Positions 1-7,784 of a stretch of 60,894 bases of DNA are shown piece after piece. The DNA is from Gammaproteobacteria bacterium. Lineage in GTDB: Bacteria; Pseudomonadota; Gammaproteobacteria; Steroidobacterales; Woeseiaceae. The notes beneath the pieces were generated by a model that was not told the DNA's origin, made no database searches, and saw nothing but the letters and a program-made list of their open reading frames with translations. Each line of letters begins with the position of its first letter. Positions within the stretch are counted from its first letter, which is position 1. Made by a program: the position numbers and the translations under genes. The stretch spans positions 1 through 60,894 of the forward strand of contig JAOUNK010000001.1 in assembly GCA_029881015.1 (NCBI GenBank). The letters run 5' to 3'.

Positions 1-636
1 ATCCGCTGCACCGGTCGACAGGCTCTTGACGTACTTGGCCATGTTGTCGATTCCAGCCTCCCCACCGAGCGCGGGAGCGAGCACAGGCATGGCCGCCATG
101 CGCCCGTTCAGGATCGTTGTCATGAGCTCGGCTTCCGCGTTGCCCCACAGCCAGTCGTTGTCCGTCAGGTTCGGGTAGCCAGGTGCGCCACGTGCGTCGG
201 AGCCGTGGCAGGTCGTGCAATAACTCGCGAAGAGGCTCTTGCCGAGCGCCTGGGCTTCCGCGTTCTTCGACAACTCGACAAAGTCCATGGCCGCGAACTT
301 CTCGTAGATCGGCTCGTAGTTTTCGGCGGCTGCCTGCATCTCGGCCTCGTACTGGCCTTGCTGAGACCAGCCCAGCATGCCCTTGTAGTTGCCGAGACTC
401 GGGAAGGCAATCATGTAACCGACAGCCCATGCGATGGTGATGAAGTACAGGTAGAGCCACCACTTCGGAGCGGGGTTGTTCCACTCCTCGAGGTCGCCAT
501 CCCACTTGTGGCCCACGAGATCGTCGTCAGCGACATTTGCCGGTCCCTGCTTGGCAGACCAGCTGATCAGCCAGATACACCAAATTGTGAAAACGATCGT
601 GCCAGCAGCAACGAACCAGTGCCAGAATGCAGGCAT
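1..636 (-). CDS. ccoP: cbb3-type cytochrome c oxidase subunit III CcoP (partial)
   Basis: Di-haem cytochrome c subunit that passes electrons from soluble cytochrome c to the CcoO/CcoN core of the cbb3 terminal oxidase in the inner membrane. The visible 212 residues begin MPAFWHWFV. They hold the two N-terminal transmembrane segments, residues about 6-26 and 60-80, and the first c-type haem site CTTCH at about residue 140. The second haem domain lies beyond the left edge. The start codon overlaps the ccoQ stop as TGATG, so it is translated in the same operon. CcoP usually has about 300 residues, so roughly the last third is missing here. Identification is secure from the fold order and from the ccoNOQ neighbours. 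Confidence 0.95.
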   Translation of the reverse strand, partial: MPAFWHWFVAAGTIVFTIWCIWLISWSAKQGPANVADDDLVGHKWDGDLEEWNNPAPKWWLYLYFITIAWAVGYMIAFPSLGNYKGMLGWSQQGQYEAEMQAAAENYEPIYEKFAAMDFVELSKNAEAQALGKSLFASYCTTCHGSDARGAPGYPNLTDNDWLWGNAEAELMTTILNGRMAAMPVLAPALGGEAGIDNMAKYVKSLSTGAAD

Positions 637-806
637 CAGATGTTCTCCCGCTCGTTAGAATTAATGTAGTTGTCTTCTTCCAGCGGCAGAGCCGCGGAAG
701 CCGCGAAGTCCTTCTTGCGACGGCTGCTCCACGCCCATACCCAGATGCCGATAAAGGCAAAAAAGATAATGGCTGTCAGGATGCCGCGAACGTCGTTGAT
801 ATCCAT
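636..806 (-). CDS. ccoQ: cbb3 oxidase subunit CcoQ
   Basis: Small 56-residue single-pass membrane subunit between ccoO and ccoP. It begins MDINDVRGILTAIIFF, has one hydrophobic helix (about residues 8-27) and then a basic SSRRKK stretch that puts the C-terminus in the cytoplasm. In other bacteria CcoQ stabilises the oxidase and has been linked to redox signalling to regulators. The stop codon shares a base with the ccoP start. It lies 5 bp downstream of ccoO. Its length and position fit CcoQ exactly. Sequence conservation in this family is weak, so the assignment rests mostly on context. Confidence 0.9.
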   Translation of the reverse strand: MDINDVRGILTAIIFFAFIGIWVWAWSSRRKKDFAASAALPLEEDNYINSNERENI

Positions 807-811
807 ACCGA

Positions 812-1420
812 TTACCTGCGATTCTTGCGGTTGGTACCGAGGCCTTGCAGGTAGGCAACCAGTGCGTCCAGCTCGCTGCGACCTTTGACGGCGTCGGCCG
901 CCCCGGCAATCTGCTCATCGGTGTACGGATCGCCAATCATCTTCAGGGCCTTGACCTTGGCAGTAATCAGCTCCGGATCGATCGCATTCTCGGCCAACCA
1001 GGGGTAGCCGGGCATGTTCGATTCGGGCACCAGGGCGCGCGGATCCATCAGGTGGAGCCGGTGCCAGTCGTCCGAATAACGTCCGCCAACGCGTGCGAGA
1101 TCCGGGCCGGTCCGCTTGGAACCGAACTGGAACGGGCGGTCGTAGACCGTCTCACCCGCCGTCGTGAACGGACCGTAGCGTTCCGTTTCCGAACGGAACG
1201 GACGAATCATTTGCGAATGGCAGTTGTAGCAGCCTTCGCGAACGTAGACGTCACGGCCTGCAAGTCGCAGCGGACTGTACACGGTGATGCCCTCATCCGG
1301 TTCCGTGGCATCGGAACTCATCATGAGCGGGACGATTTCGATGAGTCCGCCGATACTGATCGCAACAATGATCAGCACGATCATCAGGTTCAGACTCTTT
1401 TCAATTGTTTCATGGCGCAT
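812..1420 (-). CDS. ccoO: cbb3-type cytochrome c oxidase subunit II CcoO
   Basis: Mono-haem cytochrome c subunit of the cbb3 oxidase, 202 residues. The N-terminal membrane anchor (about residues 10-32) is followed by the periplasmic haem domain with the motif EGCYNCHSQMIRPF near residue 65. Further on, SNMPGYPW supplies the likely axial methionine, a region strongly conserved in CcoO/FixO. It lies 15 bp downstream of ccoN and 5 bp upstream of ccoQ, so the four cco genes form one transcription unit. Length and motifs are as expected for a complete subunit. Confidence 0.96.
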   Translation of the reverse strand: MRHETIEKSLNLMIVLIIVAISIGGLIEIVPLMMSSDATEPDEGITVYSPLRLAGRDVYVREGCYNCHSQMIRPFRSETERYGPFTTAGETVYDRPFQFGSKRTGPDLARVGGRYSDDWHRLHLMDPRALVPESNMPGYPWLAENAIDPELITAKVKALKMIGDPYTDEQIAGAADAVKGRSELDALVAYLQGLGTNRKNRR

Positions 1421-1435
1421 TGATCAGCTCTCCTG

Positions 1436-2851
1436 TTACGCCGGGTCCAGTACCGCAATGGGCACCGGCTTCTTGTCGCTTACGGTCTTGTAGACGTTGT
1501 AAGCCATGACGAGCATGCCCGAGAAGAAAATCAGGCCGCCGAGCAGTCTGAAGTAGTGATACGGCTCTACTGCCTTGAGTGACTCGACGAACGAGTAGGT
1601 CAACGTGCCGTCGGCATTCACATCGCGCCACATCAGGCCTTCTGTGACACCGGCAATCCACATCGATACCGCGTACAGGACCACACCGATCGTCGATGTC
1701 CAGAAGTGCACGTCGATCAGCTTGGTGGAGTACATGCTTTCGCGGTTGTAAAGGCGCGGCAACAGCGAGTAGATCGAACCGATCGTCATCATGGCAACCC
1801 AGCCGAGGGCGCCGGAATGCACATGGCCGATGGTCCAGTTCGTGTAATGCGACAGCGCATTCACGGTCTTGATCGACATCATCGGGCCTTCGAAGGTCGA
1901 CATGCCGTAGAAGGACAGGGCGACGATCATGAATTTCAGGATCGGGTCGGAGCGCAGCTTATGCCAGGCGCCTGACAAGGTCATGATGCCGTTGATCATG
2001 CCGCCCCAGCTCGGTGCCAGCAGGATGATCGAGAACACCATGCCCAGCGTCTGGGCCCAGTCAGGCAGGGACGTGTAATGAAGGTGGTGCGGGCCTGCCC
2101 ACATGTAGACGGCGATCAGCGACCAGAAGTGCACGACCGACAGCCGGTAGGAATACACCGGGCGCCCGGCCTGTTTCGGCACGAAGTAGTACATCATGCC
2201 GAGGAAGCCGGCGGTCAGGAAGAAGCCAACGGCGTTGTGGCCGTACCACCACTGCATCATGCCGTCGACGACGCCGGTGTAGAGGCTGTAGGACTTGGTC
2301 AACGACACCGGGATGGCCAGGTTGTTAAAGATGTGCAGTACGGCGATCGTGATAATGAATGCGCCATAAAACCAGTTAGCCACGTAGATGTGCTTGATTC
2401 GGCGTTTCACGATCGTGCCGAAGAACACGATGGCATACGCAACCCAGACGACCGTGATCAGCAAATCGATGGGCCATTCGAGTTCCGCGTATTCCTTGCT
2501 CTGCGTGATTCCCAGCGGCAGCGTAATCGCGGCGAGCAGGATTACCGTCTGCCAACCCCAGAACGTAAACGCGGCGAGCTTGTCGAAAGCGAGCCGCACA
2601 TGGCAGGTGCGTTGCACAACGTAGTAAGACGTCGCGAACAGCGCCGAACCGCCGAACGCGAAGATCACGGCGTTGGTATGCAGTGGCCGCAAACGGCTGT
2701 AGGTCAGGAAAGGCAGATCAAAGTTGAGCTGCGGCCAGATAAGCTGCGCGGCGATGAGTACGCCCACGAGCATTCCGACAATGCCCCAGATCACGACCAT
2801 GATCGAGAACTGGCGGACTACCTTGTCATTATAGGAAGCTGCTGTGTCCAA
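1436..2851 (-). CDS. ccoN: cbb3-type cytochrome c oxidase subunit I CcoN
   Basis: Catalytic haem-copper subunit, 471 residues, about 12 transmembrane helices. It reduces O2 at the haem b3-CuB site and works at low oxygen. Visible signatures include the low-spin haem region RPLHTNAVIFAFGG near residue 58, the WWYGHNAVGF segment (CuB histidine) and PHHLHYTSLPDWAQ (two CuB histidines). Translation appears to start at TTG (2849-2851), because no ATG occurs until well inside the first helix; an AGGGG stretch lies about 8 bp upstream. It is the first gene of the cco operon. A promoter is proposed at 2943-2970. The accessory genes ccoG/H/I/S are not visible and would lie beyond ccoP. Confidence 0.97.
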   Translation of the reverse strand: MDTAASYNDKVVRQFSIMVVIWGIVGMLVGVLIAAQLIWPQLNFDLPFLTYSRLRPLHTNAVIFAFGGSALFATSYYVVQRTCHVRLAFDKLAAFTFWGWQTVILLAAITLPLGITQSKEYAELEWPIDLLITVVWVAYAIVFFGTIVKRRIKHIYVANWFYGAFIITIAVLHIFNNLAIPVSLTKSYSLYTGVVDGMMQWWYGHNAVGFFLTAGFLGMMYYFVPKQAGRPVYSYRLSVVHFWSLIAVYMWAGPHHLHYTSLPDWAQTLGMVFSIILLAPSWGGMINGIMTLSGAWHKLRSDPILKFMIVALSFYGMSTFEGPMMSIKTVNALSHYTNWTIGHVHSGALGWVAMMTIGSIYSLLPRLYNRESMYSTKLIDVHFWTSTIGVVLYAVSMWIAGVTEGLMWRDVNADGTLTYSFVESLKAVEPYHYFRLLGGLIFFSGMLVMAYNVYKTVSDKKPVPIAVLDPA

Positions 2852-2942
2852 CGTAGGACCCCTGTTTTGTATTGGATTGACATCGTGCGGTGCCGGGTTG
2901 GCCAGACGGGCCGGTGCGCGGCATTTCTAGGTTGTGAATCGC

Positions 2943-2970
2943 AGTATAGCCGCGCGAGGTTATCAAGCAA
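2943..2970 (-). promoter_or_regulatory. Candidate sigma-70 promoter of the cco operon
   Basis: Reading the minus strand there is TTGCTT (2965-2970), a 16-bp spacer and TATACT (2943-2948), about 90 bp upstream of the ccoN start. No full FNR box (TTGAT-N4-ATCAA) is present in the gap; only a TTGAT half site overlaps the spacer. The assignment is by consensus only. Confidence 0.4.
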
Positions 2971-2977
2971 ATTCTAA

Positions 2978-3002
2978 TATACGTATAGGTGAGGATACGT
3001 AT
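2978..3002. promoter_or_regulatory. Two spaced copies of the palindrome ATACGTAT between ccoN and the hybrid kinase
   Basis: ATACGTAT occurs at 2979-2986 (extended to the 10-bp palindrome TATACGTATA at 2978-2987) and again at 2995-3002, 16 bp apart from start to start. The pair sits just upstream of the proposed cco promoter and upstream of the kinase gene. That is where an activator or shared operator would be expected. The binding protein is unknown. The FixJ-type regulator encoded at 7136-7750 is one candidate. Confidence 0.35.
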
Positions 3003-3085
3003 GGACGGCACGTCCAAACAAATGTCCAGATTCGCGGCTTTGTTTGCCTATAATTGTCGGACCGAAAACCTTGCCAGAAGATTTG

Positions 3086-4987
3086 ATGAACCGAATTCCG
3101 CTACCGGCCGATATTGTCAGCCAGATCATGCATACGTCAGCCGATGCGACCATTGTCACGGATCGCGACGGCGTGATCCGGCTTGCCAACGAACACGCTG
3201 AAAAGCTGTTCGGCTTTGCACCGGGTGAATTGACGGGCCAGCCGATCGAGAGCCTGGTCCCCCGGCGACACCGGGAGCGCCATCGTACCCTGCGTGACAG
3301 GTATCACTCGGCGCCCCGCGGGCGGCCCATGGTATCGGGCCTTGAGCTTTATGGGTGTCGCAAGGATGGAACGACGTTTCGTTGTGAGGTTGCGCTCAAC
3401 CCGATCGAGACAGATGACGGCCTCGTGGTCACCAGCACGGTCCGGCAAGTGCATAAGGCGGACGATTCGGAGGCGTATTTTCGCCACCTGCTTGATTCGG
3501 CGCCGGATGCCATGGTCATTATCGATGAGCAGGGCAAGATTGCCATCGTGAATGCGCAGGCGGAGAAGATGTTCGGTTACCGGCGTGACGAGATGCTCGG
3601 CCGTGCGGTGGAAATGCTGTTGCCCGATCGATTGCACATGCAGCACATCCAGCACCGCCGGTCCTTCCAGGACGATCCGCGACTGCGGCCGATGGGCGAT
3701 GGCTCGGAGCTGCTGGCGCGGCGCAGCGACGGCAGCGAATTCCCTGTCGAAATCAGCCTCAGCCCGGTGCAGTCGCAAGCAGGGCGCTTCGTGTCCAGCG
3801 TTATTCGCGACGTCACGGAACGCAAACGCATGGAAGACGAGATCAATGCCGCGAGGAAAGAGGCGGAGCGCGCCAACAAGGCCAACAGTGCGTTCCTCGC
3901 GGCCGCAAGCCACGATCTGCGCCAGCCCGTGCAGGCCCTGAGTCTCCTGAACGGTGCGCTGCGGCGGACCGTGAAGGATGAAAAGGCGCTGCAGATGGTC
4001 GACAGTCAACAGCATTCCCTGACGGCCATGACCAACCTGCTCAACTCGCTGCTCGACATCAGTCGGCTCGACGCCGGTGCCGTAACGCCGGAACTCGAGG
4101 ACTTTCCGATCAAGCGCCTCATAGACAGGCTGTCCGACGAATTCGCGCGCCAGGCGCAGCACACCGGGCTTGAGTTCACGTCAGCGGCCTGCGCCACGGT
4201 TGTCAATAGCGATCCGAATCTCCTGGCCGAAATCATCCAGAATTTTGTATCCAACGCGATCCGCTATACCGACAAGGGAAGCGTCAGGCTCGAGTGTGAG
4301 GAAACGGGCGGTCAATGCGTGATCAAGGTCACCGATACCGGTATCGGCATCGACGAGGACCAGATCGATGAGATCTTTCGTGAATTCCACCAGTGCAAGA
4401 CGCCGGGTGCGAGCAAGGAGGGCTTCGGGCTCGGCCTTGCCATCGTCAAGCGCCTGTCCGACCTGCTCGGCCTGACGATCGGCGTCACCTCGCAGATCGG
4501 CAAGGGTTCCTGCTTCAGCGTGTCGATGCCGGCCGTGCGCGGTGCGGGTACGGCGGAGGCGGCGGATGAGGCCGGCGACGCCGGCATTCACGAAGCGGCA
4601 TCGGGGCTGGTCATACTGATCGAAGACGATATCAATGTCGCCAATGCCTGGGGCCTGCTGCTCGAGGCAGAGGGTTATCGCGTCGCGACGGCCGCGTCGG
4701 CGTCGGAGGCGCGCGCGCTGTTGAACCATATATCGGAAACCCCGGCACTCCTTATTTCGGACTTCCACTTGCTGGACGGGTCGACCGGCGTCGAGGCGGT
4801 GAGCGCCATTCGCGAAAATTACGGCGAGACGATCCCGGCATTCATCGTGAGTGGCGATACATCGAAAGTCGTCAAGGACGCTCGTCTTCTCGATAACTGT
4901 ACGTTGATGTGCAAACCGATCGACACGAACCGCTTGTTATCCGCAGCCCGCCATGCGGTGGCTTCGGGCGTCGTGCCGCAGGACTGA
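3086..4987 (+). CDS. PAS-PAS hybrid sensor histidine kinase with C-terminal receiver domain
   Basis: Two-component sensor of 633 residues with no obvious membrane segment, so probably cytoplasmic. Domains in order: PAS 1 (about 10-125), PAS 2 (about 130-245), HisKA with phosphoacceptor H276 in ASHDLRQPVQ, HATPase with N-box NFVSNAIRY (about 386) and G-boxes DTGIGI and GFGLGLAI, then a receiver domain (about 507-630) with acidic residues E513-D515, phosphoacceptor D559 and K610. The ATG at 3086 is preferred over an in-frame TTG at 3044 because an AGAAG motif precedes it. PAS 1 aligns without gaps with the FixL haem PAS around H66 (RERHRTLRDRY), but the FixL distal arginine position is leucine. 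It is divergent from the cco operon, so sensing of oxygen or redox state is a reasonable inference; the ligand is not proven. Confidence 0.9.
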   Translation: MNRIPLPADIVSQIMHTSADATIVTDRDGVIRLANEHAEKLFGFAPGELTGQPIESLVPRRHRERHRTLRDRYHSAPRGRPMVSGLELYGCRKDGTTFRCEVALNPIETDDGLVVTSTVRQVHKADDSEAYFRHLLDSAPDAMVIIDEQGKIAIVNAQAEKMFGYRRDEMLGRAVEMLLPDRLHMQHIQHRRSFQDDPRLRPMGDGSELLARRSDGSEFPVEISLSPVQSQAGRFVSSVIRDVTERKRMEDEINAARKEAERANKANSAFLAAASHDLRQPVQALSLLNGALRRTVKDEKALQMVDSQQHSLTAMTNLLNSLLDISRLDAGAVTPELEDFPIKRLIDRLSDEFARQAQHTGLEFTSAACATVVNSDPNLLAEIIQNFVSNAIRYTDKGSVRLECEETGGQCVIKVTDTGIGIDEDQIDEIFREFHQCKTPGASKEGFGLGLAIVKRLSDLLGLTIGVTSQIGKGSCFSVSMPAVRGAGTAEAADEAGDAGIHEAASGLVILIEDDINVANAWGLLLEAEGYRVATAASASEARALLNHISETPALLISDFHLLDGSTGVEAVSAIRENYGETIPAFIVSGDTSKVVKDARLLDNCTLMCKPIDTNRLLSAARHAVASGVVPQD

Positions 4988-5001
4988 GCGAGGATTGCCG
5001 A

Positions 5002-5388
5002 CTAGATCGACAACCAGCTAAGCGGCGACCTGGCGAGGGCAACGCCGACTATGTAGGCAAAGACCGCGATGGCGGCGACAAATGCGATCGTTCGGGCTTT
5101 TTTCGTCGGGCCGCGCTTGATAGCGATCGTGCCAAGCAGGATGTAGGCGGCAAGCCCTGAAAATTTCGCGAGCAGCCAGGGCTCCTGCAACGGCTTGAGG
5201 TGTAGCTGCCAGACCATCAGGACGCCGGCCGCCAGGAATACCGTGTCCACGACGTGCGGCGCGACCTTCGCAATCCGGCTCTGCAGTTGCTGCGAGTCCG
5301 TCAACATCCAGTAGCCCCGCAACAGGAAACCCGAGATCGTCGCGACAGCCGCGATGACGTGAACGTACTTGATAATCAGGTAGGACAT
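5002..5388 (-). CDS. SirB2-family inner-membrane protein
   Basis: 128-residue protein with four predicted transmembrane helices, starting MSYLIIKYVHVIAAVATISGF, typical of the SirB (invasion gene expression up-regulator) family by size and pattern: HVIAA in helix 1 and FLLRGYWML just after it. Its biochemical role is not established in any organism. It is convergent with the hybrid kinase (14 bp between stops) and appears monocistronic. A candidate -35 TTGACG lies upstream on the same strand near 5435, but the -10 is poor. Confidence 0.8.
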   Translation of the reverse strand: MSYLIIKYVHVIAAVATISGFLLRGYWMLTDSQQLQSRIAKVAPHVVDTVFLAAGVLMVWQLHLKPLQEPWLLAKFSGLAAYILLGTIAIKRGPTKKARTIAFVAAIAVFAYIVGVALARSPLSWLSI

Positions 5389-5463
5389 GGCGTACGGCTA
5401 GTACCTATGGTCTCACCAAACAATGTTCGTCAAGGTTGAAGCTCCAGGGATTCTAATGCAGGA

Positions 5464-5538
5464 GTTTACAGCCAACTACTAGAGCGCAGTGGAAAGCTGT
5501 AACGGCGGGGCCCGGCTCAGGTCGGGCCCCGTTTTTTA
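5464..5538 (+). ncRNA. Candidate small RNA ending at a strong plus-strand terminator
   Basis: The plus-strand intrinsic terminator at 5506-5538 has no gene directly in front of it: the flanking genes are both on the minus strand. A -10-like TCTAAT (5452-5457) would start a transcript near 5464, about 75 nt long. No convincing -35 is seen. An alternative is that the terminator ends run-through from the hybrid kinase gene 520 bp upstream. A 19-codon frame (5423-5482, MFVKVEAPGILMQEFTANY) also lies here without a ribosome binding site. Confidence 0.22.
5506..5538 (+). terminator. Intrinsic terminator (plus strand)
   Basis: Perfect 9-bp stem CGGGGCCCG (5506-5514) / CGGGCCCCG (5523-5531), 8-nt loop, then TTTTTT at 5532-5537. 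It is oriented to stop plus-strand transcription. Confidence 0.85.
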
Positions 5539-5546
5539 TTGTTGCG

Positions 5547-5579
5547 AAAAAAAGGACAGTCACCAGGCGGTGACTGTCC
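5547..5579 (-). terminator. Intrinsic terminator of the universal stress protein gene
   Basis: On the minus strand: 11-bp perfect stem GGACAGTCACC/GGTGACTGTCC (5554-5564 and 5569-5579), 4-nt loop, followed by seven T residues (5547-5553 on the complement). It lies 30 bp after the stop of the Usp gene. Confidence 0.92.
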
Positions 5580-5608
5580 CTGTTTGCCGGTCCAGATCCT
5601 GGTAGGAA

Positions 5609-6571
5609 TCAAGCGGCTTCGTGATTGTCGAGGCCGACCGGTGTCTGGAACCAGTCGGGTTTGATGATCAGCAAATCGCAGGGCAGGTCCTCGAGCGTAC
5701 GTTCCGCCGTTGCGCCAATAAAAAGGCGTTTCCAGCGATTGCGAGCAACTGCGCCCATGATCACGACGTCGGCATTGAGATTTTCCGCAATCAGCGGTAA
5801 TTCCTCGTGCGTGAGGCCGGCGACCAGGTGAGCGTTGTCATCGGCGATCTTGTGGAACTCCGTAATCTCCTTGAAGCGCTTTGCATGATCTTCGTGCATC
5901 TGCTGCTCGATCTCGTCAAACGGCAGCGATACAGGGATGTAAGCATTCGCGGTCGCTGTAGCCACTGCTATGCGAGGGTCGTAAGCATGAAACGCGTGCA
6001 CTTCGCCGCTGACCTTGCCGGCGATACCCTTGGCGACGTGCAGAATCTCATCGTCGAGCGCCGCAGGTTTGTCGTTCTGGTGCATCGGGTCGATGGCGGC
6101 GACAAAGACTGGCGTCTCCGCAAATTCCTGCGGCTTCACAAGCCAGAGCGGCATCGGACACGTGCGGATCAGGTTCCAGTCCGTGTTGGTGAGCAGGGCA
6201 CGGGTCACGGCAGAGTGATGATGCGTGTCCTTGACGACAAGATCGCTGCCGGATTCTATGGCACGCCGGACAATGCCCTCGAACAGGGGGTGATCCCACA
6301 AGGCGGTTGTCTTCACAACGATGCCGTCGGCACGCAGCGGCTCCGCCAGGGTCTCCAGGTGCTTTTCGTGGTTACGGATGACTTCGTCGCGCGCCTTCTC
6401 AAGCGACGGTGAATCGAACAGTCGATCGCCGCTCAGGTACTCGTTGTAGTAGCACACAAGCAGCTCGAGTTCGGCATTGCTATGTTTCGCAAGCCAGGCT
6501 GCGCGACTTACCGCCGGCTGGTCCGCCGAAGTCGGGTCGACGACGGCAAGAATCTTCTTGATTTCGTTCAT
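5609..6571 (-). CDS. Tandem universal stress protein (UspE-like)
   Basis: 320-residue cytoplasmic protein made of two UspA domains (about 1-150 and 160-305). The first begins MNEIKKILAVVDPT. The second ends with the nucleotide-binding pattern GAVARNRWKRLFIGATAERTL, the family's G-x2-(R)-x9-G-(S/T)-x-A signature. Tandem Usp proteins of this size resemble UspE, which affects stress survival and is often co-controlled with low-oxygen respiration. That fits the nearby cbb3 genes but is not shown here. The ATG at 6571 is chosen over an upstream in-frame GTG (6619), since GGAG directly abuts the GTG with no spacing. It is monocistronic, with a clear terminator downstream. Confidence 0.9.
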   Translation of the reverse strand: MNEIKKILAVVDPTSADQPAVSRAAWLAKHSNAELELLVCYYNEYLSGDRLFDSPSLEKARDEVIRNHEKHLETLAEPLRADGIVVKTTALWDHPLFEGIVRRAIESGSDLVVKDTHHHSAVTRALLTNTDWNLIRTCPMPLWLVKPQEFAETPVFVAAIDPMHQNDKPAALDDEILHVAKGIAGKVSGEVHAFHAYDPRIAVATATANAYIPVSLPFDEIEQQMHEDHAKRFKEITEFHKIADDNAHLVAGLTHEELPLIAENLNADVVIMGAVARNRWKRLFIGATAERTLEDLPCDLLIIKPDWFQTPVGLDNHEAA

Positions 6572-6771
6572 TGTCGCACCAGGCGCAGAAAAAGCGCTCG
6601 CATATCGATAGAGGCTCACTCCGAGAATACCCGCCGGTGCCTAGCTTTCCATACGCCCTGTTGCTTAGGATCTAGCGGATTGTACCTACGGCATGGTAAG
6701 TGCTTTTACTAATTACTATCGGGTGACCGGATAATCTAGAGTCGGGCATAGGTTTTGTGCAGGAGCAGACG

Positions 6772-7122
6772 ATGTCGAGCGTCCGCAAAGACGAGCTCAG
6801 ACAGGTTCTCGAAGAAAAAAAAACTGAACTGACGACGCGGCTTGAACGTATCAATGCGAATCTGCGTCGCGGTTACGAGGCCGATTCCAAGGAACGCGCG
6901 AAGCAGCTCGAAGACAATGAGGTGGTCGACGCGCTCGGCAATGAGGCGCGCGAGGAACTCGCCAAGATCTCTGCGGCATTGCAGCGCCTTGGGACTGATG
7001 AGTACGGCATCTGTGTTGAATGCGGACTACCGATCAACGAAGGGCGCCTCGAGGTCTACCCGTACGCGGACGAGTGTATTGATTGTGCGGAGTTCGATGA
7101 ACACCGCCGCCGGCATTCCTAA
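6772..7122 (+). CDS. DksA/TraR-family C4 zinc-finger protein
   Basis: 116-residue protein: an N-terminal coiled coil (about 1-75, rich in Glu/Arg/Lys) followed by the TraR/DksA zinc finger CVEC-x17-CIDC near residues 84-108. DksA relatives enter the RNA polymerase secondary channel and modulate initiation with ppGpp. This one is shorter than E. coli DksA (151 aa), so it may be a DksA2/YbiI-like variant rather than DksA itself. The ATG at 6772 has an AGGAG ribosome site 6 bp upstream, which favours it over an in-frame GTG at 6757. It is convergent with the FixJ-type regulator; a 16-bp palindrome sits between them. Confidence 0.88.
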   Translation: MSSVRKDELRQVLEEKKTELTTRLERINANLRRGYEADSKERAKQLEDNEVVDALGNEAREELAKISAALQRLGTDEYGICVECGLPINEGRLEVYPYADECIDCAEFDEHRRRHS

Positions 7123-7127
7123 GAAAG

Positions 7128-7143
7128 CGGCCTGATCAGGCCG
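7128..7143. other. 16-bp perfect palindrome between convergent genes
   Basis: CGGCCTGATCAGGCCG spans the junction between the zinc-finger gene and the response regulator and includes the latter's stop codon. It would form a hairpin in both transcripts but has no T-tract, so it may slow convergent polymerases or protect 3' ends rather than terminate. Confidence 0.4.
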
Positions 7144-7750
7144 TCATATGCATCTTGACGAGGTCTGCAAGTGACCTTGCCTGCATCTTCTCCATCACCC
7201 GTGCGCGATGAATCTCGACCGTGCGTTGACTGACGCCGAGCTCGTAGGCAATGACCTTGTTCGGCTTGCCGGTCACGACCAGGTCGAAGACTTCACGTTC
7301 GCGATTGGTGAGTCGGTGCAGGCGCTCGACCACTTCGGCATGTTGCTGTTGCTCTTCGCGCCGCTCCTCATCGGTCGCCAGGGCCTGCCGGATGCGATCG
7401 AGCAGTTCCTGGTCGCGAAACGGCTTCTGGATGAAATCGACCGCGCCTTTCTGCATGGCTTCAACGGCCATTGGCACATCGCCATGCCCCGTAATAAAGA
7501 TGATCGGCAGCGTATTACCGCGCTTGATCAGTTCTTCCTGCAGTTCCAGTCCGCCCAGCCCCGGCATGCGAATGTCGAGTACCAGGCAACCGGGCCGTTG
7601 TTCGGTGACTTTCTTAAGGAATTCATCGCCCGAGGCAAATATTTCATGGTCCAGGTTGACCGAGTCCATGAGGGCCTGCATGGCGAAACGAATGGCCGCA
7701 TCGTCGTCGACGATGAAGACCGTGGGTTTTTGTGAAGATTGAGCAGCCAT
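7136..7750 (-). CDS. FixJ-family response regulator (REC + LuxR-type HTH)
   Basis: 204 residues. The N-terminal receiver domain (about 8-122) has acidic residues D15-D17, phosphoacceptor D59 in LVLDIRMPG, T in FITGHGD and the lysine in QKPF. The C-terminal LuxR/FixJ helix-turn-helix (about 140-200) contains LTNREREVFDLVVTGKPN and a VEIHRARVMEKM recognition helix. FixJ-type regulators are usually phosphorylated by a PAS kinase. The hybrid kinase at 3086-4987 is the nearest candidate but not an immediate neighbour. It lies 34 bp after the ABC permease on the same strand, so it might be a distal member of that operon. Confidence 0.93.
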   Translation of the reverse strand: MAAQSSQKPTVFIVDDDAAIRFAMQALMDSVNLDHEIFASGDEFLKKVTEQRPGCLVLDIRMPGLGGLELQEELIKRGNTLPIIFITGHGDVPMAVEAMQKGAVDFIQKPFRDQELLDRIRQALATDEERREEQQQHAEVVERLHRLTNREREVFDLVVTGKPNKVIAYELGVSQRTVEIHRARVMEKMQARSLADLVKMHMTA

Positions 7751-7784
7751 GGGCGCTGATTGGACCAGATTGGGGCCGATTTAG

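Noticed and set aside
2852..3085. FNR box upstream of ccoN
   Set aside because: Only a single TTGAT half site was found; the second half site at the right spacing is absent.
5423..5482. 19-codon frame MFVKVEAPGILMQEFTANY considered as a PqqA-like or other precursor peptide
   Set aside because: No ribosome binding site, no E-x3-Y core of PqqA, and no modifying enzyme (radical SAM, PqqB-E) in the neighbourhood.
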